Shown here: one piece after another, positions 1 through 7,920 of the stretch
How the letters are laid out: each line of letters begins with the position of its first letter
How positions within the stretch are numbered: the first letter of the stretch is position 1
NCBI GenBank assembly: GCA_037444025.1
Contig: JBBINE010000005.1
Coordinates: forward strand, 15,555 to 79,554
DNA from: JBBINE01 sp037444025
Lineage (GTDB): Bacteria > Patescibacteriota > Minisyncoccia > UBA6257 > HR35
DNA: 64,000 nt
Direction: 5' to 3'
The notes under the pieces: model-generated
Told to the model about the DNA's origin: nothing
What the model saw: the letters and a program-made list of their open reading frames with translations, nothing else
The model's database searches: none
Program-made: the position numbers and the translations under genes

Positions 1-147
1 TTCTTCTTCTAAAAAAGTTAAAAAATCTATAGGTAAAAGAATAATTTTTAATATCAAAGTAAAAAAGATAAGAGCTAAACCGAAGTCATTAAAAAAATTG
101 TTTAAAACAAGAATAAATCCTAAAATACCTTGACCAATAAAGTTCAT
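1..147 (-). CDS. yidC: YidC/Oxa1-type membrane insertase, N-terminal part (runs off the window)
   Basis: YidC helps insert and fold proteins in the inner membrane. Only the first 49 residues are visible, from an ATG at 147 to the window edge. They are strongly hydrophobic, and the stretch GLALIFFTLILKIILLP (about residues 23-39) resembles the first core helix of the YidC/Oxa1 family. The conserved membrane arginine of the family is lysine here (about residue 34), so the positive charge is kept. The gene follows rpmH by 16 bases in the same direction. That is the usual neighbourhood, except that rnpA is missing between them. The family call rests on this short stretch and on synteny. Confidence 0.72.
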   Translation of the reverse strand, partial: MNFIGQGILGFILVLNNFFNDFGLALIFFTLILKIILLPIDFLTFLEEE

Positions 148-163
148 ACTTAAGTTTAAAATC

Positions 164-286
164 CTATTCTGGTATTAATTTATGTCTTCCTTTTTGTCTT
201 CTTCTTTTTAATACTCTTCTTCCACTTTTAGTTCTTTTCCTAACTAAAAAACCAGAAGTTCTTTTTTTCTTTCTTTTTGTGGCCAT
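164..286 (-). CDS. rpmH: 50S ribosomal protein L34
   Basis: L34 is a small basic protein of the large ribosomal subunit that binds 23S rRNA. The 40-residue product is rich in Lys and Arg and carries the family core FLVRKRTKSGRRVLKRRRQK (residues 13-32), followed by GRHKL. It has an ATG at 286 and a TAG at 164-166. It is transcribed away from dnaA, with yidC directly downstream. This rpmH-dnaA divergent pair is a classical marker of the bacterial replication start region. The gene is too short to be found by length-based gene calling alone. Confidence 0.93.
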   Translation of the reverse strand: MATKRKKKRTSGFLVRKRTKSGRRVLKRRRQKGRHKLIPE

Positions 287-392
287 TTTTTGTTTTTAAC
301 AGGTTATCAACAATTAATTAAGTTTTTTAAATTTTGACTTTTTATCATTCTTTATTATATCATTAAATTAATTAATTTTAAAAATTTAAAAA
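287..392. other. rpmH-dnaA intergenic region, candidate part of oriC
   Basis: This spacer between divergent rpmH and dnaA is almost pure AT. It contains TTATCAACA at 304-312, one mismatch from the DnaA box TTATNCACA, and repeated ATTAATTAA-type stretches before dnaA that could melt easily. No clear Shine-Dalgarno sequence precedes the dnaA start. It could hold part of the origin together with the dnaA-dnaN spacer. Only one box-like match was seen here, so this is suggestive. Confidence 0.4.
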
Positions 393-1757
393 ATGTCACC
401 TGAAAATTTAGAAACTAGTTGGGATCAAATTTTAAATACCATTAAAAATAATGTAGGAGAGTCTGTTTTTAAAGTTTGGTTTACCCAATTTTATCCTAAA
501 AATATCAATCAAGGGATTATTAAAATAGAGGTTCCAAGTAAATTTGTAAAAGATTGGCTAGAGAAAAAATTTTCTCAAGTAATTTTAAGATCTATAAAAG
601 AATTTTTTCCTGAAATTAAAAATTTTGAACTTTTAGTTTCTGTTAAGCCATCTTTAGAAATAAATTATAAAAAAGTTTTATCTAAAAAAATAGCTTCGCT
701 TTCCAAAGAACCTAAATTAAATATTTTTGAAATAAATCCCCAAACAAATCTTAATCCTAGATATCGCTTTGATAATTTTGTTGTTGGACAAAGTAATGAA
801 TTAGCTTTTGCTGCTTGTCAAGCTATAAGTAGAATCTATGGAAAAATTCATAATCCTTTATTCATTTATGGACCAGTAGGAGTAGGTAAAACTCATTTGC
901 TTCAAGCTACAGGAAATGAAACATTAAGAAATCATCAAGGTATAAAATTGCGTTATTTAACTACAGAAGAATTTACTAATGAATTTGTTAATGCTTTAAA
1001 AAATCATACTACTGAAGAATTCAAAAAAAAATTTCGTGATATTGACGTTTTAATTCTGGATGATGTTCAATTTCTTTCAGGAAAAAATACCTCTCAAGAA
1101 GAATTATTTCATACTTTCAATTATCTTTACAATTACTCCAAACAAATAATTTTTTCTTCTGATAGACCACCTAAGTTAATCCCGGATATTGAAGAAAGAT
1201 TAAGATCAAGATTTGAAGGAGGTTTGGTTATAGATATTCAACCTCCTGATTATGAAACTAAATTAGCTATCCTAAAACTTAAATCTCAAGAAAAAGGAGT
1301 TATTTTGAGTAATGAAATTTATGAACTTATAGCTAAAAAAGTTGGTCAAAACATAAGAGAGTTAGAAGGTGCCTTAAGCGCTGTTATTTTATTGGTTCAA
1401 AACAAGCAAAAAATTTCTTTAGAAAAAACAGAAGAAGTAATTAAAAAGTTTTCTAAAGATTATCACCGCAAGATAAGCCCTAAAAAAATTATTAAAATTA
1501 TAGCAGATCATTATGAATTAAAAGAAGAAGAAGTCTTAAAAAAAGCTAGGACAAAACATTTAGTTCAAGCTAGACAGTTTTTAATATACTTTTTAAGGGA
1601 AATAAGTCAATTATCCTATACCTCTATAGGCCAATTATTAAAAAAAGATCATACTACTGTAATATATTCTTATGAAAAAATTGTTAAAATCTTGAAAAAA
1701 AATCCTGAATTATCTCAGGAGTTAGAAATTCTAAGGTCGAAAATTCTTGAATGTTAA
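393..1757 (+). CDS. dnaA: Chromosomal replication initiator DnaA
   Basis: DnaA is the AAA+ ATPase that binds DnaA boxes and opens the origin. The 454-residue protein has the full domain order: an N-terminal helicase-interaction domain (about 1-80), a short linker, the AAA+ core with Walker A GPVGVGKTH (about 160-168) and Walker B LILDDVQF (about 220-227), and a C-terminal helix-turn-helix domain ending in the DnaA signature region around DHTTVIYSY (about 419-427). Length matches the family. The ATG at 393 follows an AT-rich spacer, and dnaN follows 122 bases later. Candidate DnaA boxes lie on both sides, so autoregulation is likely. Confidence 0.97.
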   Translation: MSPENLETSWDQILNTIKNNVGESVFKVWFTQFYPKNINQGIIKIEVPSKFVKDWLEKKFSQVILRSIKEFFPEIKNFELLVSVKPSLEINYKKVLSKKIASLSKEPKLNIFEINPQTNLNPRYRFDNFVVGQSNELAFAACQAISRIYGKIHNPLFIYGPVGVGKTHLLQATGNETLRNHQGIKLRYLTTEEFTNEFVNALKNHTTEEFKKKFRDIDVLILDDVQFLSGKNTSQEELFHTFNYLYNYSKQIIFSSDRPPKLIPDIEERLRSRFEGGLVIDIQPPDYETKLAILKLKSQEKGVILSNEIYELIAKKVGQNIRELEGALSAVILLVQNKQKISLEKTEEVIKKFSKDYHRKISPKKIIKIIADHYELKEEEVLKKARTKHLVQARQFLIYFLREISQLSYTSIGQLLKKDHTTVIYSYEKIVKILKKNPELSQELEILRSKILEC

Positions 1758-1879
1758 CATTTTTCTAACAACTTATTTTTAGTTTAAATCAAAATTTTAT
1801 ATTAAAATTTTATATTGTTAGAGTTATTCACATTTAAACCTTACTACTAAAACTACTATATATAAAATTAATTAATAAG
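1758..1879. other. dnaA-dnaN intergenic region, candidate oriC
   Basis: This is a 122-base, very AT-rich spacer between dnaA and dnaN, a common place for bacterial origins. It contains TTATTCACA at 1824-1832, which fits the DnaA box TTATNCACA exactly, and a direct repeat AAAATTTTATATT (1793-1804 and 1805-1815 region) that resembles a DNA unwinding element. No second perfect box was seen. A GC-skew plot of the full genome would confirm or refute the origin. Confidence 0.45.
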
Positions 1880-3004
1880 ATGATAATAAGTTTATTAACA
1901 GAAAAATTAAAAGAAATAGTTGATATAGTAACTAGTATTTGCCCTAACAGAAATGATATAAATGTTTTAAACTATTTCTACTTAGAAGCTAAAAACGGAG
2001 AAGTAAATATTTCAGCTACAGATCTAGAAATTAATTATCAAACCAAATTTCCTGCTCGAATTCAAAAAGAAGGAAATGTTTTAATACCAGCTAAACAATT
2101 TGAAAGAATTATAGATAATTTTTATGAAGATGAAGTATCTTTGGAAGCAAAAGATAATGTTTTACTTATAAGAGGAACAAAATCTTTTTCTAGTTTACCT
2201 GGACTCTTAAAAGAAGATTATCCTTCTTTTTCTGAAATAGACTATTCTAATTATTTCGAAATAGATAATAATTTGTTTGAAAATTATATTCAAAAACTTT
2301 ACCCTATATTGTTAACCTCTGATATTAGACCAGAATATTCAGGAATTTATTTTGATTTAAAAAACGATAATTTAAATTTAGTAGCTACTGATACTATAAG
2401 GTTAGGTGTTCAAAAAATAAAAAATATATTGTATGAAACCAATATAAAAAATGTTTCAGTAATTTTACCCAAAAGACTTATAGAAGAGTATAAAAAAATT
2501 AAGAAAAAATCAGGAAAACTAAAGTTTTATTTTGAGGAAAACCAGGTTACTTTAGAGATAAACAACAACAAATTTACCAGTAAAATTTCTGTTCTTAGTT
2601 ATCCTAATTATCAAGAATTTGTTAGCCCGACAAGTTTTATTTTTACTTTTCTGGTAAATCGTGATAGTGTTTTAAAAGCTCTTAAATTAGCTAAAGTGTT
2701 TATGGATCAGTTTAAAGAAGTAGAACTTGATTTTGATTTAAATAAAAGTATTTTTTATTTGTATGCTCGTAATGAATTATTAGGAGAAAATAAAAATGAA
2801 ATTGAAATCGAAATAAAAGATAATAATTTAAGTGAATCAAAATTTGAAGTAAAATTTCATGCTGATTTTCTTTACGACGGATTTAATTGTTTTGATAGTG
2901 AACAAGTTTTTGCTGCATTTTTTTCAGCTTTTTCTGAAAATACGCCAATTTATTTAAAATCACCTTTAGATGATGATTTTGTTTATATTTCCATACATAG
3001 ATAA
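1880..3004 (+). CDS. dnaN: DNA polymerase III beta subunit (sliding clamp)
   Basis: The sliding clamp encircles DNA and tethers polymerases and repair proteins. At 374 residues it has the expected size for three repeated clamp domains. Family-typical stretches include ISATDLEINY (about 41-50), VLIPAKQFERII (about 71-82), and LVATDTIRLG (about 168-177), which fits the start of the second domain. The C-terminus lacks the usual MP(M/V)R ending and instead finishes DDFVYISIHR. It lies downstream of dnaA, and its stop overlaps the start of the next small ORF (TAATG), so the two are probably co-translated. Confidence 0.93.
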   Translation: MIISLLTEKLKEIVDIVTSICPNRNDINVLNYFYLEAKNGEVNISATDLEINYQTKFPARIQKEGNVLIPAKQFERIIDNFYEDEVSLEAKDNVLLIRGTKSFSSLPGLLKEDYPSFSEIDYSNYFEIDNNLFENYIQKLYPILLTSDIRPEYSGIYFDLKNDNLNLVATDTIRLGVQKIKNILYETNIKNVSVILPKRLIEEYKKIKKKSGKLKFYFEENQVTLEINNNKFTSKISVLSYPNYQEFVSPTSFIFTFLVNRDSVLKALKLAKVFMDQFKEVELDFDLNKSIFYLYARNELLGENKNEIEIEIKDNNLSESKFEVKFHADFLYDGFNCFDSEQVFAAFFSAFSENTPIYLKSPLDDDFVYISIHR

Positions 3005-3225
3005 TGAAAAAAATAGAAATAGATCAACCTTTGATTTTTTTAATGGCTAAATTTTTAAAAGATAGATTTCCTGAAGAAAAAATTTATCTTCATCAAAAAT
3101 CTGATAAGATTGTTATTTATTTTAATAATAAAAAAGATGTTATCTTAATCAAAGAAATAATCACTTTGTTAAAAATACATTTTCCAGAAATTAAAGTTAT
3201 TTTTGAATCCTTTCTGCCCAGGTGA
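3004..3225 (+). CDS. Small hypothetical protein coupled to dnaN
   Basis: This 73-residue protein has no family I can name. Its ATG at 3004 overlaps the dnaN stop codon (TAATG), so translation is probably coupled to the clamp. The sequence is soluble-looking, rich in Lys and Ile, with no membrane segment, and predicts a small alternating strand/helix fold (KIVIYFNN, then LIKEIITLLKIHFP). In many bacteria this position is held by a DUF721/DciA-like or recF gene; a very short DciA-like remnant is possible but not shown. Its 3' end overlaps the convergent PBP gene by 29 bases. Confidence 0.6.
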   Translation: MKKIEIDQPLIFLMAKFLKDRFPEEKIYLHQKSDKIVIYFNNKKDVILIKEIITLLKIHFPEIKVIFESFLPR

Positions 3226-5224
3226 TTACACTTCTTTCCCAGTTGTTAAACTGAGGGTCTATATATGGATTTTTTGGTATAGGACCTAAGGGATCATCTC
3301 TATTTACATAAAAAAGTATATTATGAATTCCATATTCACTTATATAAGAACCGTTCAACATAGGTTTATCGATATATTGTTTTTCAGGTAAAGGAAAAGA
3401 TTCTTTTTCAATTTTTCCTTGAGAAATGGCTTGACTTAGAAAGTCATGAAATATAGGAAGAGCAGCTACAAGACTGGCTCCCAGGGAACTCATTCTTTTT
3501 CCATCGGTATTTCCTGCCCAAACTCCTACTACGATATTTGGTGTATAACCAAAAGTCCAAGCATCTTGATAAAATTGAGTAGTTCCTGTTTTAAGAGCTA
3601 CTTCATATTCTGGAAAAATTGTGTAACGAAGGCTAGCTGAAAATAATCCTTTTCTTGCTTCTATATCTTTTAAGATATCATTTAATTTTCTAGTGCTTTC
3701 CTGAGAAATTATTCTTTCTTCATGAGGTTTATAAGAATAGATTACGGTATTATCTTTAATGACTTCTAAAATTAAGCTTTGAGAAGTAAGAATACCGTTG
3801 TTAGCTAAAGCTCCGTAAAACCTTATTAGATCAGCCATTTTTATTTCCGCTGTTCCTAAGGCCATTGATAAACCATATTCTTTCCAATCTTTTAAATAGG
3901 GTGCTATTTTTCTTGCTAAATCAACTACTTTTTCTGGATGAGCTAAATAAAATACTTTAACAGCAGGAATGTTTCTAGATTCAGCTAAGGATTGTCTTAA
4001 GTTGATTGGACCTTTAAAAATTTTATCGAAATTTTTAGGGCTATAATTACCAAAATTAGTGGGCAAATCAAAAACTATTGTTTCTATTGGATAACCCCAT
4101 TCAAACAAAGTAGCATAGCTTATGGGCTTGAAAGCAGAACCAGGTTGTCTCAATCTAAAAGGAATATTTACTTGACCGTCGATTTCATTATCGAAAAAAT
4201 CTTTAGAACCTACGAGAGCTAAGACTTCTCCTGTTTTAGGATCTATGGTCATCAAAGCAGCGTTAGCTCCTTTATATTTTTCTTTATTTCTCTTAGCTCC
4301 TTCTTTAACGGTTTTTTCTCCTATTTTTTGAAGTTCATAATCAAGAGTGCTTATAATTTTCAAATTTTCGTTTTCAATATCTATATCCGGAAGTAAATTT
4401 TTAAGCTGATTAATTACCTCTAAAGAAAAATGAGGTGCAATAGTTTCACTTTTTTTAAGATTTACTATCTCTATTTTTTCTTTAAGAGCTTGTTGATATT
4501 CTTCTTCGCTGATAAAATTATAAGTTTTTAATCTTTCAAGTATATAGTTTCTTCTTTTTATTAATCGTTTTAAGTTGTCTTTATTACTAGGAACATATAA
4601 ATTCGGAGCCCTAGGAATACTAACTAAAGTAGCAACCTCTGACCAGGTTAAATCTTTTAATTTTTTTTCAAAATAATAATTAGCTGCTGCTTTAATTCCT
4701 ATATTACCGTTACCATAATAAATACTGTTTAAATAGTAAGTGAGAATTTCATTTTTAGAATATTTTTTTTCTATTTGTAGAGAGAGAATAATCTCTTTCA
4801 TTTTTCTTAAAAAAGTTTTTTCTCTAGTAAGAAATAAATTTCTTACTAATTGTTGAGTTATAGTAGAACCACCATAATTCAAGCTTTGAGTTTTTAGATT
4901 CAGGTATATAGATCTAAATATTCCTTTTAAACTAAATCCTTTATGTCGATAAAAATCAATGTCTTCAGCTACTAAGATGGCTTTAATAATTTTATCTGGG
5001 ATATCTTCAAAATTTACCCAAGATCTTCTGTTTCCTGTTTTATAGATTATAATTTTTCCGGTTCGATCATAAATTTCAATACCTTTTTCATTTATTTTTT
5101 CTCCCAATAAAGAAATAGAAGGTAAATTTTTAACTTCTTTAATTAGATTTAACAAGGCAACAGAAAAAAATAAAAAAACCAAGATAAAAATTACTTTTAA
5201 TAAAGAAAAAATAATTTTCTTCAT
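3197..5224 (-). CDS. Class A penicillin-binding protein (glycosyltransferase/transpeptidase)
   Basis: This bifunctional cell-wall synthase polymerises glycan strands from lipid II and cross-links the peptides. The 675-residue protein starts with one membrane anchor (about 5-27). The GT51 domain follows, with EDIDFYRHKG (about 88-97) and GGSTITQQLVRN (about 118-129). The transpeptidase domain has the nucleophile SAFK (S363), SRN (about 412-414) and KTGT (about K545). Domain order and size match PBP1A/1C proteins. It is divergent from pilB with a 48-base AT-rich spacer. It is the only polymerising PBP seen in the window. Confidence 0.95.
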   Translation of the reverse strand: MKKIIFSLLKVIFILVFLFFSVALLNLIKEVKNLPSISLLGEKINEKGIEIYDRTGKIIIYKTGNRRSWVNFEDIPDKIIKAILVAEDIDFYRHKGFSLKGIFRSIYLNLKTQSLNYGGSTITQQLVRNLFLTREKTFLRKMKEIILSLQIEKKYSKNEILTYYLNSIYYGNGNIGIKAAANYYFEKKLKDLTWSEVATLVSIPRAPNLYVPSNKDNLKRLIKRRNYILERLKTYNFISEEEYQQALKEKIEIVNLKKSETIAPHFSLEVINQLKNLLPDIDIENENLKIISTLDYELQKIGEKTVKEGAKRNKEKYKGANAALMTIDPKTGEVLALVGSKDFFDNEIDGQVNIPFRLRQPGSAFKPISYATLFEWGYPIETIVFDLPTNFGNYSPKNFDKIFKGPINLRQSLAESRNIPAVKVFYLAHPEKVVDLARKIAPYLKDWKEYGLSMALGTAEIKMADLIRFYGALANNGILTSQSLILEVIKDNTVIYSYKPHEERIISQESTRKLNDILKDIEARKGLFSASLRYTIFPEYEVALKTGTTQFYQDAWTFGYTPNIVVGVWAGNTDGKRMSSLGASLVAALPIFHDFLSQAISQGKIEKESFPLPEKQYIDKPMLNGSYISEYGIHNILFYVNRDDPLGPIPKNPYIDPQFNNWERSVITWAERIQK

Positions 5225-5272
5225 TTAATTTAATTTAATTTTAAAGTATAATTTTATTTTATAATTTTTTTA

Positions 5273-6910
5273 ATGGGTAGTGATTTAGACGAAATTCGTA
5301 TCAAAGAAGAAGAAGATTTAGCTAAGAAAGTAGCTCAACTTTTAAATCTCCCTTATTATGATTTAAAAATATTTAAACCCCAAATTACAGCTTTAAAATA
5401 TGTTCCTTTAACTATAGCACAAAAAGGTAAAATTATACCTTTAAGAAAAACAGCCGATACTTTATTAATTGGAGTAGTTGATCCCTATAACGAAGATTTT
5501 CTAGTCTTTAAAGAAAATCTAGAAGAAAAAGGAATAAAAGTTTCTTTAGCTATTATTTCTCATCATTCTTTTGAAATAGGATTAAAAGAATACGAATATA
5601 TTAAAGAAAGGAAAGTAACCTATGTTAGAAGTTTTGAAATCAACGCTGAAGTTTTAGAAAGCGTAGAAAGAGAAATAAATAGAAGGGAGGATTTAGAAAA
5701 AATTATTAATGAATTGATTGATAAAAATCCTTTCTTTATTCTTGATTATCTTTTGGCTGGAGCTTTAAAATTTAATGCTTCCGATATTCACTTTGAGCCT
5801 AAAGAAAGAGAGGTTTTAGTGAGATATCGCTTAGATGGCCTTCTTTATGATATATTTTCTTTTCCTAAAAATATTTATCAGATTATTAAAAACAGAATTA
5901 AAGTTTTATCTGGAATAATGATTGATATTAAAAATATGCCCCAAGATGGAAGATTTTCTATTATTTTAAATAATGATAGCGTTGATTTTAGAGTTTCAAT
6001 TTTGCCTACTTTTAATGACGAAGCTATTGTTTTAAGAATCTTAGTTTCTTCGCAGATAAAAAAAACTTTAGAAGAGTTAGGTTTTCGTGATGAAGATTTA
6101 GAAACTTTAAATATAGCAATTAACTTTCCTAATGGATTGATTCTCAATACTGGTCCTACTGGTTCTGGTAAAACTACTACTCTTTATGCTATTATTTTAA
6201 AAATCAAGAAACCTGAACTTAAAATTATGACAATAGAAAATCCGGTAGAGTACAGAATTGAAGGAATAAGTCAATCTCAAACAGATGAAAAAAGAGGTTT
6301 TACTTTTGATGTTGCTTTAAGATCTTTTTTGAGGCAAGATCCAGATGTAATTTTGGTGGGAGAAATAAGAGATAAAGAAACGGCTCAAACAGCTATTCAA
6401 GCATCCTTAACTGGGCATTTAGTTTTATCCACTCTTCATACCAATGATTCTCTTGGAGCTATTCCTCGTTTTGTAAGCTTAGGGGTAGAACCAAAGCTTA
6501 TTCCTTCGGCTTTAAGGTTGATTATTGCTCAACGATTAGCAAGGAAAATATGTCCCTATTGTAAAGAAGAATATGTTCCTGAAGAAAAACTTAAAGAGAG
6601 AATTATTTTTCATCTTCAAGATCTACCAATTAAAATAAAGGAGAAAATAGATTTTCAAAATATAGTTTTAGTCAAAAGTAAAGGATGTGATAAATGTTTC
6701 GGTACGGGATATAAGGGAAGATTGGGAATTTTCGAACTGTTAAAGGTAGATAAAAGACTTGAAGATCTTATTTATAAAAATCCCTCAGAATTAGAAATTT
6801 ATAATGCTGTTAAAGATGATTTTGTTTCTTTGAAACAAGATGCCCTTATTAAAGTTCTTAATAAGATAACCACCGTGGATGAAATAGAAAGAGTCGTAGG
6901 GCTGATTTAA
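5273..6910 (+). CDS. pilB: Type IV pilus assembly ATPase (PilB/GspE family)
   Basis: This cytoplasmic hexameric ATPase powers extension of type IV pili or related secretion filaments. The 545 residues include an N-terminal MshEN-like domain (about 10-110), Walker A GPTGSGKTTT (about 294-303), the Asp box region, Walker B LVGEIRD and the His box STLHTND. A zinc-binding tetracysteine is formed by CPYC (about 427) and CDKC (about 472). These features are typical of PilB and not of the retraction ATPase PilT, which lacks the Cys motif. With the pilin at the window end, comEC and dprA, it points to a DNA-uptake pilus. Its 3' end faces the tmRNA across the scaffold gap. Confidence 0.94.
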   Translation: MGSDLDEIRIKEEEDLAKKVAQLLNLPYYDLKIFKPQITALKYVPLTIAQKGKIIPLRKTADTLLIGVVDPYNEDFLVFKENLEEKGIKVSLAIISHHSFEIGLKEYEYIKERKVTYVRSFEINAEVLESVEREINRREDLEKIINELIDKNPFFILDYLLAGALKFNASDIHFEPKEREVLVRYRLDGLLYDIFSFPKNIYQIIKNRIKVLSGIMIDIKNMPQDGRFSIILNNDSVDFRVSILPTFNDEAIVLRILVSSQIKKTLEELGFRDEDLETLNIAINFPNGLILNTGPTGSGKTTTLYAIILKIKKPELKIMTIENPVEYRIEGISQSQTDEKRGFTFDVALRSFLRQDPDVILVGEIRDKETAQTAIQASLTGHLVLSTLHTNDSLGAIPRFVSLGVEPKLIPSALRLIIAQRLARKICPYCKEEYVPEEKLKERIIFHLQDLPIKIKEKIDFQNIVLVKSKGCDKCFGTGYKGRLGIFELLKVDKRLEDLIYKNPSELEIYNAVKDDFVSLKQDALIKVLNKITTVDEIERVVGLI

Positions 6911-7067
6911 ATATATGGATTAATTTTTTGGTGGANNNNNNNNNNNNNNNNNNNNNNNNNNNNNNNNNNNNNNNNNNNNNNNNNNNNNNNNNNNNNNNNN
7001 NNNNNNNNNNNNNNNNNNNNNNNNNNNNNNNNNNNGATTTAAATATATGGATTAATTTTTTGGTGGA
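6904..7067. repeat. 100-N scaffold gap flanked by an identical 32-bp direct repeat
   Basis: Positions 6936-7035 are exactly 100 Ns. The 32 bases before the gap (6904-6935) are identical to the 32 bases after it (7036-7067). This is what is seen when a scaffolder joins two contigs whose ends actually overlap. The left copy contains the pilB stop and the right copy contains the 3' CCA end of the tmRNA gene. Collapsing the repeat would place pilB directly against the tmRNA 3' end with no missing sequence. Confidence 0.85.
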
Positions 7068-7399
7068 GGTGAGGGGAGTCGAACCCCTATGGAAAGAAAA
7101 ATAGGGTTGATGTTTCTCCTGGCGCAGTCAAGTTTTTTATTTTCTTCCTTTAAAAGAAAACTTGACAAACTTTTAAAGGAATAGACTCTTGGTTTTTTAG
7201 GATTAAAGACGAGCCTTCTTTAATCCCTAGCGAGACAACCATATGATCCTTGAAAGATAGTCTCGCCCTACTTTCAAGGATCCTACGCTACGAAAGAGCG
7301 TAGACTGGAGATGTGTTGGCACTTTTTTAGCTGTTGAAGGTTGCTAACCTGCCAGCTGCATCAACCATTTTTCTTTCTCAACTTCCTCTTTTCACCCCC
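7061..7399 (-). ncRNA. ssrA: Transfer-messenger RNA (tmRNA)
   Basis: tmRNA rescues stalled ribosomes and adds a degradation tag. On the minus strand the 5' GGGGGUG (7399-7393) pairs with the 3' CACCUCC, and the T-arm GGTTCGACTCC and an encoded ACCA end are present. The tag frame at 7320-7288 reads ANTSPVYALS and then UAG, inside a tRNA-like scaffold with pseudoknot-forming repeats (for example around 7200-7280). The length of about 339 nt is normal. A good promoter lies just upstream, and smpB, its protein partner, is the next gene upstream on the same strand. Confidence 0.93.
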
Positions 7400-7411
7400 C
7401 AATATATTTTT

Positions 7412-7440
7412 ATTATACCATAATTTTATGATATTTTCAA
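7412..7440 (-). promoter_or_regulatory. Promoter of tmRNA
   Basis: Read on the minus strand, TTGAAA (7440-7435) and TATAAT (7417-7412) are separated by 17 bases. The TATAAT lies 12 bases before the predicted tmRNA 5' end, so a short leader may be trimmed. This is a near-consensus sigma-70 promoter and lets tmRNA be made independently of smpB. Confidence 0.7.
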
Positions 7441-7448
7441 GCTATAGT

Positions 7449-7898
7449 TCATTTGGCTACTCTTTCTCTTTTAAGATATCTTTCTCTTGTTCGGACGAAC
7501 TCTCTTTTTTTTATTTTTTCTCTTTTTTCGTATTTTTTTAATCCTTTAACCAGAGCTATTTCTACTTTGAGCAAATTATTTTTATTAAAAATTTTTAAAG
7601 GAATTAATGTTTGCCCCGGTTTTTTTATTTCTGTAAGTAGGTAATCAATTTCATTTTTTTTTAATAAAAGCTTTCTTTCTCTTAAAGGATCATAATTTTT
7701 AGAGTCTTTTTCTTGATAGGGAGGAAGATAAAAATTGAGCAAAAATAATTCTCGACCACGGTTAGAAACATAAGCATTTTCTAGACTTCCATGACCTTCA
7801 AATATTGACTTTACTTCAAAACCTTTAAGTTTTATACCAGCAGTAAATTTTTTTATAATTTCGTAATTAAATAATTTTTTATTTGTTATTAAAACCAT
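7449..7898 (-). CDS. smpB: SsrA-binding protein SmpB
   Basis: SmpB binds the tRNA-like part of tmRNA and brings it to stalled ribosomes. I chose the ATG at 7898, giving 149 residues, because the family begins at MVLITNKKLFNYEI; longer starts would run into the ftsK start. Family stretches include FTAGIKLKGFEVKSI, YDPLRERKLLL and LIPLKIFNKN. The basic C-terminal tail (RKREFVRTRE-like) is the part that enters the decoding channel. The tmRNA gene lies just downstream on the same strand, so both partners of trans-translation sit together. ftsK is divergent with a 22-base gap. Confidence 0.93.
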   Translation of the reverse strand: MVLITNKKLFNYEIIKKFTAGIKLKGFEVKSIFEGHGSLENAYVSNRGRELFLLNFYLPPYQEKDSKNYDPLRERKLLLKKNEIDYLLTEIKKPGQTLIPLKIFNKNNLLKVEIALVKGLKKYEKREKIKKREFVRTRERYLKRERVAK

Positions 7899-7920
7899 AA
7901 TTTTATTATAATTAAAGGTA

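Noticed and set aside
7341..7644. Plus-strand open frames opposite tmRNA and smpB
   Set aside because: They are shadows of the tmRNA and smpB with low-complexity Phe/Ser products.
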